A stretch of 57,659 nucleotides of DNA from an uncultured Rubrobacteraceae bacterium (GCA_902806075.1 CADCVG010000116.1:1-57659), one strand, 5' to 3'; positions 40,903 through 50,944 are shown, counted from the stretch's first letter. Made by a program: numbers and translations. The notes: generated from the sequence alone by a model not told the origin.

Positions 40903-41487
40903 GACAACCTTCCACTATCCTGCCGGGGATTGTAGATCTCTCCGCCGCGTCTGGCGTACTCGCGGAGCACCGACGCGGCCTCTCTGCGTAGCACATCGCG
41001 CGTGACGACAATGCCACGCTTCTCCAGGGAGCGGACCCAGCGGTCGGGCTTCGTCCCTTCGTCGAAGCCGATCTCTTCGGCGTCCTCGCCGCGCGCGCCG
41101 CAGAGTAGGCTCCGGACGCCTGACCAGGGGACCGCGCCGAGGCACATGGCGCAGGGCTCGGTGCTCGCGACCAACTCGTAGAGGCTTCCCTCCCCGCCGA
41201 GGTCGAAGTTTCCGGCTACTCGCTAGGCGACCAGGATTGGCCACCATCTCCGCGTGGAAGACGGAGCAGCCCGAGCTGACGATGAGGTTGACGCCGGGCG
41301 CTATGAGCCGTCCTGACTCCCGCTCGAAGATCGCCGCCCCGAACGGTCCTCCGGTACCGCGCTCGACGTTCTGCCGCGATAGCTCCACGGCGAGGCGCAT
41401 CCGGCCCTCGGCGGTCGGGTAGACCTCTCTCGACGCCAACTCCTCGACCCACTCCGGCAAACGCAGCGCTACTTCGGGAAACTTCAA
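40899..41487 (-). pseudogene. broken nucleoside/guanine-deaminase-like gene
   Basis: A cytidine/guanine-deaminase fold protein split by two lesions. The first piece (from the ATG at 41485-41487, with AAGGAG upstream) reads to FHAEMVAN, including the zinc-binding HAE. A single extra base after GTGGCC then shifts the frame, and in the correct frame an in-frame TAG (GCC-TAG-CGA) stands where Gln (CAG) is expected at about 41224-41226. The remainder is intact: LVASTEPCAMCLGAVPWSGV with the PCxxC zinc site. The downstream small zinc-type gene is coupled to the end of this frame. Confidence 0.75.
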
Positions 41488-41588
41488 AGGCTTGCTCCTT
41501 CCACGAAGAGCGCATCATGGCAGGCCCAATCGTCCGTCCGGTAGGATACTAGAGTGAGAGTTGCAACCGTCCCGTACAGGAGGAACCG

Positions 41589-41909
41589 GTGGAGATAAGG
41601 TCCATACCCGAGTCCATAGCCTTCTCGGAGGAGAAGATGAAGAAGAATGCCCTCTTCGACTCCCCGCACCTCTTCTACGATACCTACTGCCTCCTCCCCG
41701 GCCAGGCCCAGAAGGTCCACGCCCACGAGGGCTCGGACAAGGTCTACTACGTACTGACCGGCACCGGTCGCTTCACCATCGGTGACGAGGAGCAGGACCT
41801 GCCGCAAGGCCACGCCGTCATCGCCCGCGCCGGGCAACCCCACGGCGTCCGCAACGAGAGCGGTGAGAACCTCGTCCTCCTCGTAACGATGGCCCCGCGC
41901 CCCTCCTGA
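41589..41909 (+). CDS. cupin-domain protein
   Basis: A 106-aa single-domain cupin. The two motifs are visible: GQAQKVHAHEGSDKVYYVLTGTGRF (with HxH metal ligands) and the second AGQPHGVRNESGENLVLLV with the His. Small cupins bind a metal and act as sugar-modifying enzymes or sensors; the substrate is unknown. The GTG start has AGGAGGAACCG upstream. The next gene begins two bases after the stop. Confidence 0.85.
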   Translation: MEIRSIPESIAFSEEKMKKNALFDSPHLFYDTYCLLPGQAQKVHAHEGSDKVYYVLTGTGRFTIGDEEQDLPQGHAVIARAGQPHGVRNESGENLVLLVTMAPRPS

Positions 41910-41911
41910 CC

Positions 41912-42289
41912 ATGCCGTCGAGAGAAGCGCCCCAACCTCCCTACGTGCTCCTCTTCGAGGAGGCAGCACCGGGTGCGGAACCGCTCATGATCTCCGTGGA
42001 TGACCGCCCCGCCCTCCCCCTCTTCGACTCCAACGAGAAGGCTGAAGCATTCCTCTCTTCCGCCGACTTCGGCCCCGACTGGAAGCCCGTCGAAGTCTCC
42101 GGCATGGGCCTAATAGCGGTACTAGAGTCCGTGAGGGGCCATGTAGAGTACGTTGCCCTCAACCCGCCTCCCGTCAGCGAAGGTGGTATGAGGGTCGAGA
42201 TGGGCGGCCTCGAAGAGCTTATCGAAGCTCTGGAGCAGGGCCGCCAGGAGGATGACCTGTTCGGTCTTGGCGGTCTGAGCAACAACTGA
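41912..42289 (+). CDS. uncharacterised protein, paralogue of 18424-19020
   Basis: A 125-aa protein that corresponds to the first half of the 198-aa product at 18424-19020. Shared pattern: YVLLFEEA strand, ALPLFDSNEKAEAFL, a conserved Trp-Lys/Arg, and VEYVALNPPPVSEGGMRV. It may have an SseB-like fold. The ATG lies two bases after the cupin stop, so it is coupled to that gene. No known function. Confidence 0.6.
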   Translation: MPSREAPQPPYVLLFEEAAPGAEPLMISVDDRPALPLFDSNEKAEAFLSSADFGPDWKPVEVSGMGLIAVLESVRGHVEYVALNPPPVSEGGMRVEMGGLEELIEALEQGRQEDDLFGLGGLSNN

Positions 42290-42343
42290 CCGATTGCATA
42301 GAGCCGGTCCTCTTCCGGAGCAAAGCCCATCTCCGCAAAGGAA

Positions 42344-42385
42344 AAGATGCGGGAGATCGGGGCGTGTGCCCGTCACTCCCGCATC
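42344..42385 (-). terminator. terminator for the ahcY transcript
   Basis: AGATGCGGGAG (42344-42354) pairs with CTCCCGCATCT (42375-42385); the loop contains a second GGGC/GCCC pairing. On the minus strand the stem is followed by TTTCCTTT, and it lies about 40 bases after the ahcY stop. Confidence 0.75.
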
Positions 42386-42423
42386 TCCCAAACCTCTAAA
42401 GTAATGCTACCTCTTTGCGCTGT

Positions 42424-43686
<1,263 letters not shown>

Positions 43687-43735
43687 CTAAGCAAAATCCT
43701 CCTTCTATCTAGCTTGTGCGTCCTTGATCTTCTGT

Positions 43736-44710
43736 CTACCGCGTCACGGATCCGGCAAACGCCTCTACCTCCGGGGACGGCCCGAAGGCGTTTACATAAC
43801 GTTCGGCGAAGTCCGCCGGCGTGTAACGGTGCTCCTGGGGGCCACCCTGCTCGACAGCGTAGGCTCCCGCTAGCGCCGCTATACGTCCGGTGACCTCCAG
43901 AGAGAAGCCGCGCGCGATCCCGAAGACGAGCCCGGCGAGGTAGGCATCCCCCGCGCCGGTCGGGTCCACGACCTCCGAGATCGGCGCTGAGGGTATGTCC
44001 AACCTCTCTCCCCCGTTCTCGTAGATCGTCGATCCGTTCTCGCCGCGCGTGATGACCGAGAGCTTCGCGGAGGAGATGAGCTCCTCCTCGCTCTTGCCCG
44101 TCTTGCGGGCCATCATGTCGAACTCGTACTCATTGCTGATGAGCACGTCTGCATCGGTGAGGCCGGCGAGTATCTGCTCCCCGCTCAACCGGGGCGTCTG
44201 CTTGCCGGGGTCGAAGAGGAACGGCACGCCCAAAGAGCGGCACTCGTCGGCGTAGCTCGCCATAGCCCCCGGGTCGGTCGGTGAGATCACCACGAGGTCG
44301 TCGGCGCTCAAGCCCATCCCCTCCAGCGAGATCTCCCCGGAGTGGACCATGGCACCCGCGTAGAACGTCACGATCTGGTTGTTCTCGCTGTCGGTGTTGA
44401 TGAAGCACGAGGCGGTGAACTCCTCCTCGACCTCGACGATGCCGGAGGCGTCTATCCCCTGGCGCTCCATCCACTCCCGGTACTCGCCGAAGTCTCCCCC
44501 CACGCTCCCGACCACCAGCGGGCGCTCGCCGAGCAACGCCAGCGAGTATGCGACGTTCCCAGCAACCCCCCCACGCATCCGCTGCATCGAGTCGACCAGG
44601 AAGCTGACCGTCAGCGTGTGGACCTTCTCCTCCAGGATGTGCTCCTTGAAATCCCCGGGAAAGTTCATGATGTAGTCGTAGGCCAGCGACCCGGTTACCA
44701 CAATACGCAC
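43736..44710 (-). CDS. PfkB-family kinase, probable adenosine kinase
   Basis: A 324-aa ribokinase-fold sugar/nucleoside kinase. Signature 1: RMRGGVAGNVAYSLALLG; signature 2: DPTGAGDAYLAGLVFGIARG with the catalytic Asp and anion hole; substrate-side GSLAYDYIMNFP at the start. Co-transcription with ahcY, whose product is adenosine, makes adenosine kinase the likely activity; other PfkB substrates cannot be excluded. The GTG at 44708-44710 with AAAGGAG six bases upstream is preferred over the ATG at 44750-44752. Confidence 0.82.
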   Translation of the reverse strand: MRIVVTGSLAYDYIMNFPGDFKEHILEEKVHTLTVSFLVDSMQRMRGGVAGNVAYSLALLGERPLVVGSVGGDFGEYREWMERQGIDASGIVEVEEEFTASCFINTDSENNQIVTFYAGAMVHSGEISLEGMGLSADDLVVISPTDPGAMASYADECRSLGVPFLFDPGKQTPRLSGEQILAGLTDADVLISNEYEFDMMARKTGKSEEELISSAKLSVITRGENGSTIYENGGERLDIPSAPISEVVDPTGAGDAYLAGLVFGIARGFSLEVTGRIAALAGAYAVEQGGPQEHRYTPADFAERYVNAFGPSPEVEAFAGSVTR

Positions 44711-44844
44711 GTAGGCTCCTTTACCTTTCGGATTCGCGCCCCCAAATTGCATAATCTGCTGCGATTCAGGATCAAGGACAGTACGGTAGCATAATTATGC
44801 CCCGGTTTCAGGAGCGAGTGCATAAAATGGTTAATGACTGGACC

Positions 44845-44882
44845 GAGCCCCGATAGAACCCTCTCGCACTCTATCAGGGCTC
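44845..44882 (-). terminator. 12-bp hairpin after msrA
   Basis: GAGCCCCGATAG (44845-44856) pairs with CTATCAGGGCTC (44871-44882). The one irregular pair is G-U if read from the minus strand (A-C on plus), so it fits the leftward transcript after msrA. Downstream on that strand the sequence is only moderately T-rich. Confidence 0.5.
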
Positions 44883-44901
44883 GCCCGCCGCGCCTCTGGT
44901 A

Positions 44902-45372
44902 TTACATGGAGAAGAAGCGGGCGAGCCTGTTCTTCTCCATGTAGCGCTGGTGATACTCCTCGGCCCGGTAGAACTCGGAGGCGGAGGTTATCTCGGTGAC
45001 GATTGGCTTCTTGAACCGCTCTTGCGCCTTCTCCTTCGACGTGCGGGCTACGGCCTCCTGCTCCGGGGTATGAAAAAAGATCGCTGAACGGTACTGGGTG
45101 CCGACGTCCCAGCCCTGCCGGTTGGGAGTCGTTGGGTCGTGGTTCTGCCAGAACACCTCCAGCAACTCCTCGTAGGAGACCTTCGACGGGTCGTACTCGA
45201 CCTCCACTACCTCCGCGTGCCCGGTCGCGCCCGAGCAGACGTCCTTGTAGGTCGGCTCCTTTGTGATCCCGCCGGAGTAACCGACGGCAGCGTCGATTAC
45301 ACCGTCCACCTTGCGGAACTCCGCCTCTACCCCCCAGAAACAGCCCGCCCCGAAAGTCGCTCTCTCGATCAT
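44902..45372 (-). CDS. msrA: peptide methionine sulfoxide reductase A
   Basis: A 156-aa enzyme that reduces methionine-S-sulfoxide in proteins. The active site [12 protein letters not shown] is present, as are [51 protein letters not shown] and YHQRYMEKN. No C-terminal resolving cysteine is seen, so it is a one-Cys type or uses another thiol. ATG at 45370-45372 with AGAAGGAGGATC. A 14-base perfect palindrome lies upstream (45437-45450). Confidence 0.95.
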   Translation of the reverse strand: MIERATFGAGCFWGVEAEFRKVDGVIDAAVGYSGGITKEPTYKDVCSGATGHAEVVEVEYDPSKVSYEELLEVFWQNHDPTTPNRQGWDVGTQYRSAIFFHTPEQEAVARTSKEKAQERFKKPIVTEITSASEFYRAEEYHQRYMEKNRLARFFSM

Positions 45373-45436
45373 ACGATCCTCCTTCTGCGACAGTTTGCCG
45401 TTGATTCAAGAGTATCACGGTCCGCCGCGAGGGCCC

Positions 45437-45450
45437 GTGTCCCGGGACAC
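45437..45450. promoter_or_regulatory. 14-bp perfect palindrome upstream of msrA
   Basis: GTGTCCCGGGACAC is fully self-complementary and is flanked by GGGCC and GGCCC. It lies about 65 bases upstream of msrA and 30 bases past the end of the SDR gene. It looks like an operator; having no loop, it is less suited as a terminator. The regulator is unknown. Confidence 0.4.
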
Positions 45451-45478
45451 AACAGGCCCATCGGTGGAACGCCCCCGG

Positions 45479-46294
45479 CTACCAGGCTGTGGCGCCGCCG
45501 TCCACGACGAGCGTCTGGCCGGTCACGTATGCGGAGGCGGGTGAGGCGAGGAACAAGACCACGCCCTTTATGTCTTCGGGATTGCCGAAGCGGTGGAGCG
45601 GGATGCCATCTAGCATCTTCTCTTCGTGCTGCTCAATGAGACCGCCGCTCATCTTGGTGGGGAACCAGCCGGGGGCGATGGCGTTGACGTTTATGCCGTG
45701 CGGCGCCCAGGAGGTCGCGAGGTCGCGCGTCATGGAGATCACCGCGCCCTTGCTCGTGTTGTAGCCGATGGTCTGCATGTACTCGGGGTCGCCGCCGACG
45801 AGCCCGGCCACCGAGGAGAGGTTGATGATGCGCCCGCCCTCGCCACGCTCGATCATGCGCCGCCCGACGGTCTGGGACATGAGGAACGTCCCCCGTACAT
45901 TCACGCTCACGACCAGATCGAACTTGTCGAGCGGCATCTCCTCTGCCGGCGCCCCCCAGGTCGCCCCGCTGTTGTTGACGAGCACGTCTATTGGTCCGAA
46001 GCTCTCCTCAGTCTCCTCGACGACCCGATTTACGTCATCCGGGTCGGTCACGTCGCAGGCGAGGGCGAGAGCCTTGCCACCCCGAGCCTCGATGCCCGCC
46101 TTTACCTCCTCTAGCGCCTCCTTCTTGCGGGAGCAGAGGACGACGCTCGCCCCCGCATCCGAGAGGGCCTCGGCCATGTACTGGCCCAAGCCCCGACCTC
46201 CTCCGGTGACGACGGCCGTCTTGCCGTCCAGCCGGAACAGGTCGAGTGCGTTCGTCTGGGCATTCGCCTTCGGCGCGTTTGCTTCCGTGCTCAC
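45479..46294 (-). CDS. short-chain dehydrogenase/reductase
   Basis: A 271-aa SDR. NAD(P)-binding TGGGRGLGQYM, structural NNSG, and catalytic Ser in NLSSVAG with YNTSKG (Tyr-x-x-x-Lys). The C-terminal FPTKMSGG and TGQTLVVDGGATAW follow the classical fold. It lies twelve bases after fadD in the same direction, so it probably oxidises or reduces a hydroxyacyl or alcohol intermediate, but the substrate is not known. GTG start with GGGAG upstream. Confidence 0.88.
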   Translation of the reverse strand: MSTEANAPKANAQTNALDLFRLDGKTAVVTGGGRGLGQYMAEALSDAGASVVLCSRKKEALEEVKAGIEARGGKALALACDVTDPDDVNRVVEETEESFGPIDVLVNNSGATWGAPAEEMPLDKFDLVVSVNVRGTFLMSQTVGRRMIERGEGGRIINLSSVAGLVGGDPEYMQTIGYNTSKGAVISMTRDLATSWAPHGINVNAIAPGWFPTKMSGGLIEQHEEKMLDGIPLHRFGNPEDIKGVVLFLASPASAYVTGQTLVVDGGATAW

Positions 46295-46306
46295 TAAACT
46301 CCCTCT

Positions 46307-47965
46307 CTAGCTCGGGTCCGTCGTGGACGAGGCCATCTTCGCCCTCTCCTCGTCGACGAGGACACGCCTCAGGAGCTTGCCGACGGTGCTCTTCGGCAGC
46401 TCGTCGCGGAACTCCAGAGACTTCGGGGCCTTATATGGGGCGAGGCGCTCCTTACAGAAGGCGAGTAACTCCTCCTCCGTCACCTCACTACCGGGCTTCT
46501 TAACCACGAACCCCTTGACCGTCTCGCCCCGGTACTCGTCCGGGACACCGATGGCGACCGCCTCGGCGACGTCCTCGTGCTCGAAGAGGACCTCCTCGAT
46601 CTCACGCGGGTAGACGTTGTAGCCGCCCGCCAGGATCATGTCCTTCTTCCGGTCCACAATGTAGAAGTAACCGTCCTCGTCCATGCGCGCCACGTCGCCG
46701 GTATGCAGCCAGCCGTCCTTTAGGGCGTCCTCCGTCTCCTCGGGCATGTTCCAGTAGCCCTTCATCACCTGCGGCCCCTTTATGACCAGCTCGCCGGACT
46801 CCCCGATGGGCATCTCCTCCGTACCGGTGGCAACGTCCACAATCCTCGCGTCCGTGCTCGGGACGGGGACGCCGATGCTCCCCTCGCGGCTCTCCCCCGC
46901 GAACGGTGGGTTGAAGTGCGTTACCGGCGACGCCTCGGAGAGCCCGTAGCCCTCGAACAAGGGCCTCCCGATCTTCTGCTCGAAGGCGCGCTTGAGGTTT
47001 ACCGGCAACGCCGACCCGCCGGAGTTGTACGTCCGGACCTGATCGAAGCCGTACTCCTTTAGGTCCACCCCAAGACTGTTGAGCGCCATGTACATGGTAG
47101 GCACCCCGGCGAACAGGACGGGCTTGTTGTCCCGGACCAGATTCATTACCTCCTGGGGATCGAAGCGGGGCAAGAGGAGCTGGTTGAGGCCCTGTCGAAT
47201 ACCGAAGAGCATCACGCAAGTGAGGCCGTAGATGTGGAAGAACGGCAGCATCGCCACTATCGGCTGGTTATTGGAGAACGCGCCGGGGTCGTCCACGAAG
47301 AGGTCGAGCGTCTGCTGCACGTTGGCGACGAGGTTGCGGTGGGTGAGCATCGCACCCTTCGAGACGCCGGTCGTACCGCCGGTGTACTGAAAGACCGCCA
47401 CGTCCTCGGCCGGGTCGATCTCCACCCGCGGGGCAGGCTCGGCGTCCGCCGAGACGAACTCGCCGAAACCGACGTCTCCGACGTCGAGACCCTCGGGCTC
47501 GCCCTTCAGGTCCACGGCTATCACGTTCTTCAGTGCGGTGTTGCCCATCACGCTCTTCACGCGCGGGTACATATCCGAGTAGACGACGATCGTCTCGGCG
47601 CCCGAGTCCTTTAGGATGTGCTCGATCTCGCGCTCGACGTACATCGGGTTGATCTGGGTTACTATCGCCCCGAGCCTGACGGTCGCGAAGAAGCTTATGA
47701 CGTACTGCGGGCAGTTGGGGAGCATGAGCGCCACCCGGTCGCCCTTCTTCACGCCGCGCGCGGCGAGCGAGGCGGCCATCTTCTCGGCCAGGGCTTCGAG
47801 GCGGGCGAAGTCGAACGTCGTCCCGTAGAATGTCATAGCCGCCTTGTCGCGGTGCTCCTCGACCGCAGCGCGGAAGAAGTCGGGCAGTGAGCCCTCGTAG
47901 ACCTCCGTCTCGGGCGAGGCGTGCCCCTCGTAGACGCGGACCCAGGGCTTCTCGGTACGGAACAT
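46307..47965 (-). CDS. fadD: long-chain fatty acid--CoA ligase
   Basis: A 552-aa adenylate-forming enzyme that activates fatty acids with ATP and CoA. AMP-binding motif FQYTGGTTGVSKGAMLTHRN (about residues 190-210), GYGLSEASPVTHFNP, TGDVARMDEDGYFYIVDRKKDMILAGGYNVYPREIE and the C-terminal catalytic Lys region LPKSTVGKLLRR. ATG with AGGAGGAGTAT upstream. It follows a PaaI-type thioesterase (60-base gap) and precedes an SDR. Confidence 0.93.
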   Translation of the reverse strand: MFRTEKPWVRVYEGHASPETEVYEGSLPDFFRAAVEEHRDKAAMTFYGTTFDFARLEALAEKMAASLAARGVKKGDRVALMLPNCPQYVISFFATVRLGAIVTQINPMYVEREIEHILKDSGAETIVVYSDMYPRVKSVMGNTALKNVIAVDLKGEPEGLDVGDVGFGEFVSADAEPAPRVEIDPAEDVAVFQYTGGTTGVSKGAMLTHRNLVANVQQTLDLFVDDPGAFSNNQPIVAMLPFFHIYGLTCVMLFGIRQGLNQLLLPRFDPQEVMNLVRDNKPVLFAGVPTMYMALNSLGVDLKEYGFDQVRTYNSGGSALPVNLKRAFEQKIGRPLFEGYGLSEASPVTHFNPPFAGESREGSIGVPVPSTDARIVDVATGTEEMPIGESGELVIKGPQVMKGYWNMPEETEDALKDGWLHTGDVARMDEDGYFYIVDRKKDMILAGGYNVYPREIEEVLFEHEDVAEAVAIGVPDEYRGETVKGFVVKKPGSEVTEEELLAFCKERLAPYKAPKSLEFRDELPKSTVGKLLRRVLVDEERAKMASSTTDPS

Positions 47966-48025
47966 ATACTCCTCCTGACCTTGTCTTTCCCGCCCTCTAC
48001 TATACCCCCTCGCGGCGACGTAGGG

Positions 48026-48475
48026 CTACACGATCGGGTTACCCTTCTTCTCGAAGATCCTGAACGCGCCGGTCCCCATCGCGACCAGGTTCCCTTCGTC
48101 GTCGTAGACGCGCCCTTCGGCGGTCGCCGTCCGGCGTGTCTTGTGGATTACCTCGCTCCTGCACGTGACGCGCCCCTCCCTGACCGCGCCCAGGAAGTGT
48201 ACGTTCATCTGGGTCGTCGCCGTACGCAGGCCCACCAGCGAGGAGACCGAGAGACCCATCGCGTTATCTATGAGGGAGGCGTAGACCCCACCGTGCAGCG
48301 TGTCGTTGCCGTTGAAGTGGATCTCCTCGACGTCTATATACAGGACGGCCCGCCCCGGCTCGACCTCCTCGATTCTGGCCTTTATATGCTTCGAGAACGT
48401 GATCTCCTCATCGAAGTACGCGGCCAGCCGATCCAACTGCTCCCGGTCCAACGCCCCTACACCGCCTTCGCTCAT
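48026..48475 (-). CDS. PaaI-family hotdog thioesterase
   Basis: A 149-aa hotdog-fold acyl-CoA thioesterase. The NDTLHGGVYASLIDNAMGLSV segment carries the HGG motif and the catalytic Asp of the family, followed by ATTQMNVHFLGAV and GRVYDDEGNLVAMGTGAFRIF. It hydrolyses acyl-CoA or aryl-CoA; with the ligase FadD downstream it may balance acyl-CoA pools. ATG start with GAGGAAGAG upstream. Confidence 0.88.
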   Translation of the reverse strand: MSEGGVGALDREQLDRLAAYFDEEITFSKHIKARIEEVEPGRAVLYIDVEEIHFNGNDTLHGGVYASLIDNAMGLSVSSLVGLRTATTQMNVHFLGAVREGRVTCRSEVIHKTRRTATAEGRVYDDEGNLVAMGTGAFRIFEKKGNPIV

Positions 48476-48645
48476 CTCTTCCTCCTCGGTAGGATTTGTT
48501 CCGCTAATCGTACCCGCAAGGGGGCAGTCACGTTAATGGCCCAACCGAGACGCCACGTTGACCTCGACGCCCGGTTCTCGTAGGCTTCGCTGGTTGGTAT
48601 AACCATTCCGCTCCATCAGAGAGAGTTAGTGAGAGATAAGTAGTA

Positions 48646-49281
48646 ATGGGTGACCTGATCGGGAACATCGCATACTGGGCCGTGGAGGCCGTCTATTCCT
48701 TCGGCTACATCGGTATTGCCGTCCTGATCGGGTTGATAAACCTCCACGTGCTACCGATACCTACGCAGTTGATCCTCTGCCTCGCCGGCTTCCTTGTCGG
48801 CCAGGGGCAGTTCACGTTCGCCCTGGTGCTACTCTCCTCGACGGTGGGAGCGGTGGCAGCCTCGCTGGTTTTGTATTACCTGGGAGCCTGGATCGGGGAA
48901 GAGAAGCTGCACCGGATCGTGAAGCGCTTCGAGCGGTTCAAGCTCTTGTTCGTAGCCGATCTCGAGAGGGCTAGCGAGATCTTCGGACGCCACGGCGGGA
49001 AGGCCATCTTTACAGGCCACCTCTTTCCGGGAATCGGTGCCCTCATCTCGATCCCGGCTGGCATAAAGCGCATGAACATCTTCGGCCGCTTCATGGTTTA
49101 CACGATCATCGGATGCCTGGTATGGAACGCCGGCTTCATTTTCCTCGGACTGGTGCTTGGCTCTAACTGGCCGGTCGTCAAAGAGTACTCCTCGATTATC
49201 GAGTACTCGGTGCTGGCGATCCTCGTCGTGGGCGTACTCGTGCTGATCTGGCGCCGGTGGAAGGCTTACCAGCGAGCCTAA
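48646..49281 (+). CDS. DedA-family membrane protein
   Basis: A 211-aa membrane protein of the DedA/SNARE-associated family (lipid-scramblase-like). Segments: IGIAVLIGLINLHVLPIPTQLILCLAGFLV, ALVLLSSTVGAVAASLVLYYLGAWIG, GHLFPGIGALISIPAGIKRMNIFGRFMVYTIIGCLVW and SVLAILVVGVLVLIWRR. In the usual R-xxPG-xR motif, His and Gly stand for the arginines (GHLFPGIGAL), so ion or lipid handling may differ. Only plus-strand gene inside an otherwise leftward block; weak ribosome site (GAGAGATAAG). Confidence 0.85.
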   Translation: MGDLIGNIAYWAVEAVYSFGYIGIAVLIGLINLHVLPIPTQLILCLAGFLVGQGQFTFALVLLSSTVGAVAASLVLYYLGAWIGEEKLHRIVKRFERFKLLFVADLERASEIFGRHGGKAIFTGHLFPGIGALISIPAGIKRMNIFGRFMVYTIIGCLVWNAGFIFLGLVLGSNWPVVKEYSSIIEYSVLAILVVGVLVLIWRRWKAYQRA

Positions 49282-49287
49282 CCGGGC

Positions 49288-49713
49288 CTAACTCTTGAAC
49301 ACGAGGAAACCTACCGTACCGGCGGCAACCACGTCCACGCCCCTCCGCGTGGAGACCTCGAACGTGTAGAGATTCCCCTCCCCTTCATCCTCTGCCTCTA
49401 CAACCCGGCCGCCAATGTACAACTCGTCTCCCAGAAAGACCATCCCGGAGAAGCGGGCCTTTAGCTCTTTTACGTAGCCGTACTCCAGGTAGGGCGAGAA
49501 GAGCAGGCCCATCGTGGCGAGCGTCAACATGCCGTGCGCAATGACGCCCGGTAGACCGGCCTCTTCGGCGGCCTCGTCTACCGTGTGTATCGGGTTGAAG
49601 TCTCCCGAGGCCCCGGCGTACTTTATGAGTTGCAACCGCGTGACGGGCGATAGGACGTGCCCCTCCAACTCGTCGCCCACCTCCCACGCGGGCCCGGTCG
49701 TCCCCTTTCTCAT
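49288..49713 (-). CDS. MaoC/HadB-like (3R)-hydroxyacyl dehydratase subunit
   Basis: A 141-aa hotdog protein with the hydratase motif DFNPIHTVDEAAEEAGLPGVIAHGMLTLA (catalytic Asp and His). Length and partner arrangement match mycobacterial HadB. It starts with an ATGA overlap with the stop of the HadA-like gene, so the two subunits are made together and likely form a heterodimer that dehydrates 3-hydroxyacyl-ACP or -CoA. R-specific enoyl hydratase of the PhaJ type is an alternative. Confidence 0.85.
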   Translation of the reverse strand: MRKGTTGPAWEVGDELEGHVLSPVTRLQLIKYAGASGDFNPIHTVDEAAEEAGLPGVIAHGMLTLATMGLLFSPYLEYGYVKELKARFSGMVFLGDELYIGGRVVEAEDEGEGNLYTFEVSTRRGVDVVAAGTVGFLVFKS

Positions 49714-50177
49714 GTCCCGAGCGTCTTCCTGAGCGTGGGGGTAACTATGGCGGTGTCGCTCATGGTGAAGAGGCGCTCCCCGCCGGAGCCCTCACCGAAG
49801 CGTTCGAGGACGATAAAGCCGAGCAACCCGCCGCGGCTCTCCTTCTCGTCGTAGCTCTTGAACTCCGTGTAGCAGTGGATCTCGTCGCCCACCTTCAAAG
49901 GGCCGTGCTCGTAGGAGACGCGATGCTCGCCGTGGATCATGCCGGAATCCGGCCAGTACATGTCCTCTATCCGCCCATACTCGAAGGTGCGCGGGAAGGT
50001 CGGCGGCGCGATGAGACCGGCGTATCGGCTCTTCTTCGCCGCCTCTTCGTCCACGTAGAGCGGGTTCGGGTCGCCGATTGCCTCGGCGAACTTCCTCACC
50101 GCCCCCCTCTCGACGAGGTTCACGACGGGCTGGGAGCGCTCCCCAACCAGCGAGCGCCAGCGTTCGATCACGTTCAC
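49710..50177 (-). CDS. FAS1-like/HadA-like dehydratase subunit
   Basis: A 155-aa hotdog protein of the FAS1_DH/MaoC_dehydrat_N type: VERGAVRKFAEAIGDPNPLYVDEEAAKKSRYAGLIAPPTFPRTFEYG, with VGDEIHCYTEFKSYDEKESRGG. It matches HadA in size and sequence pattern. Start is the GTG at 50175-50177, which overlaps the FabG-like gene stop as GTGA; the longer open frame upstream is a shadow of that gene. Works with the HadB-like subunit downstream. Confidence 0.85.
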   Translation of the reverse strand: MNVIERWRSLVGERSQPVVNLVERGAVRKFAEAIGDPNPLYVDEEAAKKSRYAGLIAPPTFPRTFEYGRIEDMYWPDSGMIHGEHRVSYEHGPLKVGDEIHCYTEFKSYDEKESRGGLLGFIVLERFGEGSGGERLFTMSDTAIVTPTLRKTLGT

Positions 50178-50935
50178 GCTCTCGGCCCCCCGGCAGCGTA
50201 CAAAACCTGCCCGTTGATGAACGACGCCTCCTCGGTGGCGAAGAACAGGATGGCCGCCGCTATATCCTCCGGTTTGCCGCTCCGGCCCACCGGGATGGTC
50301 TCCACGCGGGCGGCGACGAAGTCCTCGAAGTCGAAGCCCATCCTCTCGGCGGTAGTTCGCGTCATCTCCGTCTCGACGAAGCCCGGTGCTACGGCGTTCA
50401 CCGTGACCCCGAACCGGCCGAGCTCTATCGCGAGCGTCTTCGTGAAGCCCTGAAGACCCGCCTTGACCGCCGAGTAGTTGGACTGTCCTCGATTGCCCAG
50501 AGCCGAGGTCGAGGAGACGTTGACGATCCTGCCGTAGCGGTTCTCGACCATGTGCTTCTGTGCGGCTCGGCTGCACAGGAAGGCGCCCGTCAAGTGTACG
50601 TCCACGACGGACCGCCAGTCCTCGTCGGTCATCCTGAAGATCAAGTTATCGCGCGTTATCCCCGCGTTGTTGACCAGGATGTCCAGCCGCCCGTACCGCC
50701 CGGCCGTCTCGCCGACCGCCGCCTCTACCTCCTCGCGGTCCGTCACGTCCAGCCGCACCCCGAACGCCTCCAGACCCTCCCCTCTCAAAGTCCCGGCTAC
50801 CTCCTCCGCTACCGCACCGGCGATGTCCGCAATGCAGACCGAGGCGCCTTCTTGCGCGAGGCGCCGGGCGGTTGCGAGCCCAATGCCCCGACCAGCCCCG
50901 GTTACCAGCGCCACCCGTCCATCGAGCCTGCCCAT
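50174..50935 (-). CDS. 3-oxoacyl-ACP reductase-like SDR (FabG family)
   Basis: A 253-aa SDR close to FabG. TGAGRGIGLATARRL, NNAGITRDNLIFRMTDEDWRSVVDVHLTG, NVSSTSALGNRGQSNYSAVKAGLQGFTKTLA (catalytic Ser, Tyr, Lys) and the Pro-Gly PGFVETEMTR are typical of oxoacyl reductases. It is followed directly by the HadA/HadB-like dehydratase genes, so reductase and dehydratase steps of a fatty-acyl elongation or beta-oxidation pathway are paired. Confidence 0.9.
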   Translation of the reverse strand: MGRLDGRVALVTGAGRGIGLATARRLAQEGASVCIADIAGAVAEEVAGTLRGEGLEAFGVRLDVTDREEVEAAVGETAGRYGRLDILVNNAGITRDNLIFRMTDEDWRSVVDVHLTGAFLCSRAAQKHMVENRYGRIVNVSSTSALGNRGQSNYSAVKAGLQGFTKTLAIELGRFGVTVNAVAPGFVETEMTRTTAERMGFDFEDFVAARVETIPVGRSGKPEDIAAAILFFATEEASFINGQVLYAAGGPRA

Positions 50936-50944
50936 GCGGCCCCC

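Noticed and set aside
43687-43735. SAH riboswitch upstream of ahcY
   Set aside because: Only 49 bases separate ahcY from the kinase gene and I see no matching stem pattern there or in the leader before the kinase.
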